DNA of 19,377 bases, from NCBI GenBank assembly GCA_964481035.1, contig CAYZSE010000057.1:1-19377 (forward strand). Reading direction: 5' to 3'. The notes under the pieces were generated by a model that worked only from the letters and a program-made list of their open reading frames with translations, ran no database searches and was not told the origin of the DNA. Numbering within the stretch: position 1 is the stretch's first letter; every line of letters starts with the position of its first letter. The position numbers and the translations under genes were made by a program. This DNA is from JAAAPF01 sp964481035. Its GTDB lineage: Bacteria; Pseudomonadota; Alphaproteobacteria; Geminicoccales; Geminicoccaceae. Below are positions 14,108 through 19,377 of the stretch, piece after piece.

Positions 14108-15361
14108 TTAGCCGCGCGCCACGGCCTCCCGCAGCCAAGCCAGCACCTGCTCGCGGTCGGCGACGCAGCCGCCGGCCCGCCAACGCGCCTCGACCTCGCC
14201 GAGGAGGCGGCCCACCTCCGGGCCGGGCGGGACGCCGAGCGCGAGGACATCCCGGCCGGCCAGCGGCAGCGCCGGCACGGGCGTCGCGGCGACGCGCTCG
14301 CGCCAAGCGCCGAAGGCTGACGCGGCAGCGTCGTTCTCGGCGAGAAACCACAACCCCTCGGCCAACGTCACATCCGGGCCGTCGAGGACGAGGCGGCGCC
14401 GCAGCTCGGCGTCATCGAGAAGGCGCGGGTCGAGCGCGGTCGCATCCGCGAGCCGCTGCAGACGCTCGGCCTCCGCGTTCGACAGGCGCAGGCGCTGGGC
14501 CAGCTCATCCGCAGCGGTGCCGCTCGAGCGGACCAGCGCCGCGAGGCGCAGCAGCCAGTCGGCCTCGCGTTCGTGGGCGACGAGGCTCTCGAAGAGCCGC
14601 CGCCTCGGCCCCGCGCCGAGGAGCCAGGCAAGGATGCCGAGCTCGGCCATGAGCGCCACGGCGGCGCGCGGATCGGGGGCTTCGAGCAGCCTGCGCGTCT
14701 CCTGGCGGACCCGCTCGCCCGACAGCCGGTCGAGGCCCGCCACGCCGGCCCGCAACGCCGCGGCGGTGGCGTTGTCGGGCGGCCGTCGGCCGAAGCTCGC
14801 GTAGAAGCGAAAGAAGCGTAGCACCCGGAGATAGTCTTCCTCGATCCGGCGCTCGGGCGCGCCGACGAAGCGAAGTCGCCCCGCCGCGAGATCGTCGCGG
14901 CCCGCGAAATAATCGAAGAGCCGGCCTTCGCGATCGCAGCTCATCGCGTTGACCGTGAAGTCGCGCCGCGCTGCGTCCTCGCGGAAGTCGTCGGTGAAGA
15001 CGACGACGGCGTGCCGGCCGTCGGTCGCCGCGTCGCGCCGCAGCGTCGTGATCTCGAAGGGCTGCGCGCCGATGACGGCGGTCACCGTGCCGTGCTTGAG
15101 ACCCGTCGGGATCGCCTCGATGCCCGCCGCGGCGAGCAGTCGAAGCACGCGCTCCGGGGGCTCCTGGGTGCAGAGATCGAGATCCCAGGCGGCCCGTGCG
15201 CGGCCGGCGAGGGTGTCGCGCACGCAGCCGCCGACGAAGCGCGCCCGTCGCCCCTGTTCCTCGAGCGCGTCGAGCAACCGGCGCGAGCTCGGCGCCTTTC
15301 GCCAAGGCGCGGTCAGCAGCGCGGTGTTCGGAGCGTCGTTCGGGGCGTCGGCGGTAGCCAA
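14108..15361 (-). CDS. cca: CCA tRNA nucleotidyltransferase (class II poly(A) polymerase/CCA-adding family)
   Basis: This enzyme adds or repairs the 3'-terminal CCA of tRNAs. The N-terminal nucleotidyltransferase domain has ARFVGGCVRDTLAG and the metal-binding DLDLC. RRDFTVNAMSCDREGRLFD, RLRFVGAPERRIEEDYLRVLRFFRF and an RVRQE-type motif (SGERVRQETRRLL) follow. A helical C-terminal domain extends to the TAA at 14108. The frame is open to ATG 15505, but residues upstream of LATADAPNDAP do not look like the family and would run into the dgoK ribosome site. TTG 15361, after a GGAG, gives 417 residues, the usual length. TTG 15400 and ATG 15475 are alternatives. The gene is divergent from dgoK. Confidence 0.92.
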   Translation of the reverse strand: MATADAPNDAPNTALLTAPWRKAPSSRRLLDALEEQGRRARFVGGCVRDTLAGRARAAWDLDLCTQEPPERVLRLLAAAGIEAIPTGLKHGTVTAVIGAQPFEITTLRRDAATDGRHAVVVFTDDFREDAARRDFTVNAMSCDREGRLFDYFAGRDDLAAGRLRFVGAPERRIEEDYLRVLRFFRFYASFGRRPPDNATAAALRAGVAGLDRLSGERVRQETRRLLEAPDPRAAVALMAELGILAWLLGAGPRRRLFESLVAHEREADWLLRLAALVRSSGTAADELAQRLRLSNAEAERLQRLADATALDPRLLDDAELRRRLVLDGPDVTLAEGLWFLAENDAAASAFGAWRERVAATPVPALPLAGRDVLALGVPPGPEVGRLLGEVEARWRAGGCVADREQVLAWLREAVARG

Positions 15362-15426
15362 GGGCTCCAGCTCCCGGATCGGGCGGCGACGGGTGGTCAA
15401 CGACGATCGATCGTGGCTTAAAGCGT

Positions 15427-15442
15427 GCCGGAAAACACCGGC
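15427..15442. promoter_or_regulatory. GCCGG-N6-CCGGC inverted repeat in the cca/dgoK divergent region
   Basis: Perfect 5-bp arms around AAAACA, 66-81 bp upstream of the dgoK ATG and just outside the cca start region. It could be an operator controlling dgoK or a leader hairpin. Only the symmetry is observed. Confidence 0.25.
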
Positions 15443-15507
15443 GACGCAAGCCGCATGAAGCTCGTGCGACGCCATCCTCGCGTCGGCCGAGCTTGGGAGA
15501 GACACGC

Positions 15508-16428
15508 ATGATCGCGCCGGCTTGGCTCGCCGCCGATTGGAGCTCCCGCCGGCTACGCCTGTGGGCCATGGACGCGAGCGGTGAGGTCCTCGCCGGCCGT
15601 ACCACGGAGGCGGGCACGACCCGGCTCGACGGGCCGGCCGCGTTCACCGCGGCCTTCGTGGACGCGGCCGACGACTGGCTGGGCGCGGGAGGCGGCCTGC
15701 CGGTCGTCGTCTGCGGCATGGCCGGCGCGCGCGGGGGCTGGCAGGAGGCGCCCTACGCCGCGCTCACGACGCCGCTCGCCGAGTTGCCGCACCTCGCGAT
15801 CCGCGCGGCGACGGCGCCGGCCGATACCGACGTCCGCATCCTGCCGGGCCTGCGCCAGGACGACCCGCCCGACGTCCTCCGCGGCGAAGAGACCACGCTC
15901 TTGGGCCTCGTCGCGCACGAGCCAGAGTTCAGCGCGGCGCTTCTCGTACCCGGGCAGCACGACAAGTGGATCGCCGTCGAGCGGGGGCGCGTGCGCCGGT
16001 TCGCGACGACCCTGACGGCCGAGACCTTCGCCGCGCTGTCCGAGCACACGGTGTTGCGGCGGACGCTCGCGGGCGGGGGGTTCGACGAGGCCGCGTTCAT
16101 CGCCGCCGTCGACGAGGCCCGCCGCCAGCCGGCGGGGCTGTTACGCCGCGCGTTCGGTCTCAGGGCGCAGGCGCTGCTCGCGGGGCTCGAGCCCGCCGTC
16201 GCCCGCGCTCGGCTCTCGGGCTGGCTCGTCGGCATGGAGATCATGGACGCGCTCGACCTCCTCGGCGGTCCCGACCGGATCCGCATCGTCGGCGCGCCGG
16301 ACCCGCGCCGGCGCTACACCGCGGCACTCGCCCGCTTCGGCGTCGAGGTGGGCCCGGTCGACGCCGAGGCCTTGACCCTCGAGGGCCTGCGCTTCGCCCA
16401 TCACCGGCTCCACGAGGAGCACGCGTGA
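15508..16428 (+). CDS. dgoK: 2-dehydro-3-deoxygalactonokinase
   Basis: DgoK phosphorylates 2-keto-3-deoxy-galactonate at O6 using ATP, in the DeLey-Doudoroff galactose/galactonate pathway. The 306-residue protein matches the family: LAADWSSRRLRLW at the phosphate-1 motif, VVCGMAGARGGWQEAPY, ILPGLRQDDPPDVLRGEETTLLG, and VPGQHDKWIAVERGRVRRFATTLTAETFAAL. The C-terminal part has LSGWLVGMEIMDAL and VGAPDPRRRYTAAL. ATG 15508 has GGGAGA at 15495-15500. The stop overlaps the GTG of the next gene as GTGA, an arrangement implying translational coupling. That next gene is the remnant of dgoA, the aldolase that would use DgoK's product, so the local pathway seems incomplete. Confidence 0.92.
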   Translation: MIAPAWLAADWSSRRLRLWAMDASGEVLAGRTTEAGTTRLDGPAAFTAAFVDAADDWLGAGGGLPVVVCGMAGARGGWQEAPYAALTTPLAELPHLAIRAATAPADTDVRILPGLRQDDPPDVLRGEETTLLGLVAHEPEFSAALLVPGQHDKWIAVERGRVRRFATTLTAETFAALSEHTVLRRTLAGGGFDEAAFIAAVDEARRQPAGLLRRAFGLRAQALLAGLEPAVARARLSGWLVGMEIMDALDLLGGPDRIRIVGAPDPRRRYTAALARFGVEVGPVDAEALTLEGLRFAHHRLHEEHA

Positions 16429-16740
16429 CACGACCCTGCTACCTGATCGCCATCTTGTGCGGCATCCGACCCGACGAAGCGGTGGCGGTGGCCGCGGCGG
16501 CCTGGCCCGCGCGCATCACGGCCCCTCGCGCCTGCGCGCTCGGGGCCGCCCTGCGGACCAAGCCGCCGATCCCCGCCTTGGGCGTCATCGACGTGCCCGA
16601 CTTCGCGACCTGCTCGCGCCGGCCGCGACGGCTGCGGTCCCGGCTCGCGCCTGTTCGCGCTCGGTCACCGCATGGGCGAGATCAAGGACCGCGCCGCGCC
16701 CGCGCTGCCGGTCCGCGACCGCGTCTTCGCGGGCGGTTGA
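16425..16740 (+). pseudogene. dgoA: Remnant of 2-dehydro-3-deoxy-6-phosphogalactonate aldolase, internally deleted and frameshifted
   Basis: The 5' end (GTG overlapping the dgoK TGA) encodes YLIAILCGIRPDEAVAVAAA, the standard KDPGal aldolase start. From about residue 28 the text matches the family's C-terminal third: PARITAPRACALGAALRT, then PPIPALGVIDVPDFATC, comparable to the usual PAE..P..LKALR...P..PALPVGG...DNFA.W segment. Near 16611-16621 the match shifts by one frame to GRDGCGPGSRLFALGHRMGEI, like the family's GADGFGLGSALF end, and stops at TGA 16738. Roughly 120 central residues are absent, where this class I aldolase fold carries its catalytic Glu and Schiff-base Lys, so no activity is expected. 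The alignment is from memory and by eye. An assembly deletion is the main alternative. Confidence 0.6.
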
Positions 16741-16742
16741 GC

Positions 16743-17615
16743 GTGCTCCGGGCGCTGGTGCTTTCGGCCGTGCTCGCCGGTGCGGCCGACGCCGGGACCG
16801 TCCGCACCGGCCTGCAGGTGTCGAGCGCCGCACTGGGCGCTCCGCTCGACTACGCGCTCTACCTGCCCGAGGGCTACGGTGGCCCGAGGGAGCAGCGTTA
16901 TCCGGTCCTCTACCTGCTGCACGGCCACGGAGCCGACCACCGCTATTGGCTCGACCGCATCGGCATCGCCGCGACGCTCGACGCGCTGATCGCCGCGGCC
17001 GAGATCCGCCCGCTCGTCGTCGTCATGCCCGACGGCGGCACGAGCTGGTACGTCGACAGCGCCGCCCGCGGCGGGCCCGGCGACCATGCGACCGCCATTG
17101 CCCGTGATCTCGTCGACAACGTCGATGCGACGGTCACGACCGTGGCCGAGCGCGCCGGCCGCGCGGTGGCTGGCCTCTCGATGGGCGGCTTCGGGGCGCT
17201 GCACCTGGCTTTCGACCGTCCCGAGCGTTTCGGCGCGGTGGTCGCGCTGAGCCCGGCGGTGTTCGTGCCGGGCGGGCTCTCCTGGCAGCGCTGGTCGCTC
17301 GGGCGGACCGAGGAGGAGCGGGCGCGTTGGTTCCAGGGCGCCTTCGGCGTGCCCTTCGATGCGACGGTCTACCGTGAGCTGCACCCGCTCGCGCGGCTCG
17401 ACGAGCGCGGCGGTGCGCCGCGGGTCCTGCTCGCAGCGGGCGACGACGACGGCTTCGGCTTCGAGCTCGGCACCGTCGAGCTGTTCTTGGCCCTGCGGCG
17501 GCGCGCGGCGCCGGTCGAGCTGCGCCTCGACGACGGCGGCCACGACCGGGTCTACTGGCGCTCGGTCGTCCCGGAGATGCTGCGCTTCATCGATGCCGGC
17601 TGGCCCGCGCCCTGA
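16743..17615 (+). CDS. Secreted alpha/beta hydrolase of the esterase D/antigen 85 type
   Basis: A 290-residue protein starting GTG 16743 with a plausible signal peptide (LRALVLSAVLAGAADA). The mature enzyme would then be periplasmic or secreted. The alpha/beta-hydrolase core includes YPVLYLLHGHGADHRYW (oxyanion region) and PLVVVMPDGGTSWYVDS. The nucleophile elbow GLSMGGFGALHLA carries Ser146. An acidic residue lies within LAAGDDDGFG (Asp234-236) and His267 is in GGHDRVYWR, completing the triad. This layout fits the PF00756 group, which includes S-formylglutathione hydrolase-like esterases and ferric-siderophore and mycolyl enzymes; the substrate cannot be told. It follows the dgoA remnant by 2 bp and may be transcribed with dgoK. 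It is convergent with the MFS gene. Confidence 0.82.
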   Translation: MLRALVLSAVLAGAADAGTVRTGLQVSSAALGAPLDYALYLPEGYGGPREQRYPVLYLLHGHGADHRYWLDRIGIAATLDALIAAAEIRPLVVVMPDGGTSWYVDSAARGGPGDHATAIARDLVDNVDATVTTVAERAGRAVAGLSMGGFGALHLAFDRPERFGAVVALSPAVFVPGGLSWQRWSLGRTEEERARWFQGAFGVPFDATVYRELHPLARLDERGGAPRVLLAAGDDDGFGFELGTVELFLALRRRAAPVELRLDDGGHDRVYWRSVVPEMLRFIDAGWPAP

Positions 17616-17687
17616 GCGTGAGGCGGTGATCGGCCGGATCGTGCCCATGCGCTCTGCGGAGAAGGCTCGCGGCCCGCGACCATGGTG

Positions 17688-17716
17688 TCGCCGCCGAGGA
17701 CGAGGGTCGGCGGCGA
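17688..17716. terminator. Perfect 10-bp hairpin between convergent genes
   Basis: TCGCCGCCGA (17688-17697) and TCGGCGGCGA (17707-17716) form an uninterrupted 10-bp stem with a 9-nt loop. It lies in the 137-bp gap between the esterase and MFS stops. No T-run accompanies it. Position suggests a bidirectional transcription end, with the caveat that GC-rich DNA forms such stems easily. Confidence 0.45.
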
Positions 17717-17752
17717 GCGCTCCCCCTCGCGGCGGCGCGCCCCAGTGGCAGG

Positions 17753-19012
17753 TCAGACCTGGGCCTCGCGTTCGGCCTCGCCCTGCTCGGCCGACCAAGC
17801 GCCGGCCGCTTCCACCGCCACGGGCGAGGCCGTCGGCAGCACGCCCAGATAGCTCTCCGTCTCCTCGACCGGGACGGCCGAACGTTGCGTCATGCGGTAG
17901 AGCGCGTAGAGCGCGATGGCGGCGAAGGTCCCGCCGAGCACCAGCCAGAACGCGGCTGGCCCCAGAGACTGCATGGCCCACCCGGTCGCGAGTGGCCCCA
18001 GGATCGCGCCGACCCCGAAGGTCAGCACGAGCCCCCCGGACGCGGCGGGCATGTCCTCGGCTGAGAGGAAGTCGTTGGTATAGGCCAAGAACAGCGCGTA
18101 GAGCGGCGTCGTGACCCCACCGGCGAAGAAGGCCGACGCCATCAAGGGCCAGAGACCGCCGCCGGTGAGCCATCCCAAGGCGCAGGAGACGGCGCCGAGG
18201 GCGGCCGCGCCGAGAATGACCTTGCGCCGATCGACCCGGTCCGAGAGCCAGCCGATCGGATATTGCAGCACCAGCGCTCCGCCGAACAGCATCGCGACGA
18301 GCAGCGCGATCTGGTCCGGCGTCAGCCCGATCTGCGTGCCGAACACCGCGCCCATGCCGGATTGTGTCGCGTAGACGCCGCCCAAGAGGAAAATGCCCAC
18401 GGTGCCGAGCGGCGAGCCCCTGAAAAGCTCGCGCAGAGGCATCGGGCGCGCCACCTCGGCGGCGGGGATCGGGGTGACGGACAAAAGGATGGGTCCGAAC
18501 GAGATCGAGACGAGGATCGAGGCGCCGATGAACAGCCCGGCGGAGCGTGCATCGCCCAGCGTCAAGAGCGCCTGCGCCCCGATGATGCCCAGCGTCTGTG
18601 CGATCATGTAGGCCGACAGGACCTTGCCGCGCGTCTCGTTGGTGGCGGCGTCGTTCAGCCAGCTCTCGGCCGTGACGTAGATGCCCGACATGCAGAAGCC
18701 GACGAGGAGCCTGAGGATCGTCCAGGCCCAGGGCTCGGCCAGCAGCGGGAACGCGATCAGCGCCGCGGACATGAAGCTGCCGAGCGCCGAGAAGACGCGT
18801 ACATGGCCGACCCGTCGGATCAGCACCGGGCTCAGGCGCGCGCCCGACAGGAAGCCCGCGAAGTAGCCCGACGTGACGATCGCCAGTTCCGCGGGCGAGA
18901 ACCCCTCGATGCCGCCCCGCAGGCCGATCAGGGTGAAATGCATGCCGTTGCCCAGCATGATGAAGACGATGCCGATCAGAAGCGCCCAGACGCCCGACAA
19001 CACCTGGATCAT
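17753..19012 (-). CDS. MFS transporter of the YcaD type
   Basis: A 419-residue inner-membrane carrier with about 12 hydrophobic helices in two halves. The start is ATG 19012 (MIQVLSGVWALLIGIVFIML); the frame is open 11 codons further but that stretch is hydrophilic and unlike the family. Notable marks are the first-half loop RRVGHVRVFSALG and the segment YVTAESWLNDAATNETRG in helix 4/5, characteristic of the YcaD-like subgroup. The second-half loop is GWLSDRVDRRKVILGAAALG. A hydrophilic C-terminal tail of about 45 residues ends the protein. The substrate is unknown; nearness to dgoK does not prove sugar-acid transport because the gene is on the opposite strand. Confidence 0.87.
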   Translation of the reverse strand: MIQVLSGVWALLIGIVFIMLGNGMHFTLIGLRGGIEGFSPAELAIVTSGYFAGFLSGARLSPVLIRRVGHVRVFSALGSFMSAALIAFPLLAEPWAWTILRLLVGFCMSGIYVTAESWLNDAATNETRGKVLSAYMIAQTLGIIGAQALLTLGDARSAGLFIGASILVSISFGPILLSVTPIPAAEVARPMPLRELFRGSPLGTVGIFLLGGVYATQSGMGAVFGTQIGLTPDQIALLVAMLFGGALVLQYPIGWLSDRVDRRKVILGAAALGAVSCALGWLTGGGLWPLMASAFFAGGVTTPLYALFLAYTNDFLSAEDMPAASGGLVLTFGVGAILGPLATGWAMQSLGPAAFWLVLGGTFAAIALYALYRMTQRSAVPVEETESYLGVLPTASPVAVEAAGAWSAEQGEAEREAQV

Positions 19013-19130
19013 CAACCGCCCTTCGCTGGATCGGGGTTGGCCCACGCATCGGCCCCGGGTTGCTCGGCCACCTTATTCGGCAAGGCCCGCCGAGAAGCCT
19101 CGGCTGGGTGGATCGACGCCGCGGACATGC

Positions 19131-19172
19131 CGCTCCGGCCGAGGGCCGGAGCGTGGACGACGCCCGGCGTCG
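19131..19172. repeat. Two adjacent perfect palindromes
   Basis: CGCTCCGGCC-GAG-GGCCGGAGCG (19131-19153) has a 10-bp stem and 3-nt loop. CGACGCC-C-GGCGTCG (19158-19172) has 7-bp arms around one base. They lie in the 222 bp between the MFS start and the gene fragment at the right edge. That interval otherwise shows nothing I can identify. They look like REP-type elements or an insertion target, but no second copy is visible in the window. Confidence 0.5.
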
Positions 19173-19234
19173 CTCTCAGCTCCATCGCGACCACGGCCGC
19201 AGCCCAGTGTCACCTCTTCAGGTTGTCGGAGCAT

Positions 19235-19377
19235 CTACCCAGGGCCGGAGGTAGCGGTCCGATGGTCGGTGCCGGCGGCGAGCATGGCATTGAGGATCGT
19301 CAGGGGCTTGCCGGCCGCGGCGGTGATCGCGGCCTCGACCGGCTTGACTGTGGCTTCGAGCCGTGGGCAGAAGGCTC
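19235..19377 (-). CDS. C-terminal fragment, possibly an IS110-family transposase, cut by window edge
   Basis: A minus-strand frame enters from the right edge and ends at TAG 19235, giving 47 codons that read ATVKPVEAAITAAAGKPL followed by TILNAMLAAGTDHR. The spacing of KP..AAITA..GK.L.ILNAML resembles the C-terminal end of IS110-family (DEDD) transposases, usually KPAKVALTAVMRKLLVILNAML. The typical MRK is here AGK, so the match is imperfect and rests on one short segment. IS110 elements lack terminal inverted repeats, so no element end can be drawn. Confidence 0.35.
   Translation of the reverse strand, partial: AFCPRLEATVKPVEAAITAAAGKPLTILNAMLAAGTDHRTATSGPG

Noticed and set aside
1..19377. 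CRISPR arrays, tRNA or rRNA genes
   Set aside because: No regularly spaced direct repeats and no tRNA or rRNA signature were found when reading through.

Overview
The window is about 19.4 kb of very GC-rich DNA (roughly 70% G+C). It contains one 100-base N run (7613-7712), so it is a scaffold from a draft or metagenome-derived assembly. The order rpmH-rnpA-yidD-yidC-engB(yihA)-argB is typical of Alphaproteobacteria. Together with the codon bias and the neighbouring families, this suggests a high-GC alphaproteobacterium, perhaps Rhodospirillales-like. That placement is an inference, not a measured one.

Left part (1-3449): a minus-strand one-carbon folate group, folD -> family-2-type sulfotransferase -> purU. 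purU runs off the left edge. The sulfotransferase is split by one in-frame TAG. Divergent from folD is a gene fusing a VOC (glyoxalase-like) domain to a Rid (YjgF/YER057c/UK114) domain.

3450-7612: a type I secretion pair on the plus strand. It consists of an ABC transporter with an N-terminal domain lacking a visible C39 peptidase centre, and an HlyD-type adaptor. A small secreted Rap1a/Tai-like protein and a glycine-zipper lipoprotein follow, and the lipoprotein runs into the assembly gap. No RTX substrate or TolC-type channel is visible.

7713-13250: a minus-strand sensor histidine kinase, its C-terminus lost in the gap, is divergent from the rpmH operon. rpmH has a textbook promoter (TTGACA-17 bp-TATACC). 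The operon encodes ribosomal protein L34, the RNase P protein, YidD and YidC, the ribosome-assembly GTPase EngB and the arginine enzyme ArgB. rnpA has no ATG/GTG/TTG where its start should be, and yidC carries a sharp local low-GC patch.

13251-19377: a 430-bp low-GC intergenic region holds a nested stem-loop with a CCTCCC loop and a T-run, a candidate small RNA. A single-domain response regulator follows, then a convergent CCA-adding enzyme gene. dgoK is divergent from that and overlaps a dgoA aldolase gene that has lost its centre. A secreted esterase-D-like hydrolase comes next, with a convergent MFS transporter. At the right edge is the tail of what may be an IS110-type transposase beside two palindromes.

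I did not find a clear undescribed multi-gene system. The best leads are the candidate sRNA, the deleted dgoA beside an intact dgoK, the VOC-Rid fusion, the low-GC island in yidC and the startless rnpA. Several broken frames near an assembly gap mean that consensus errors should be excluded first.
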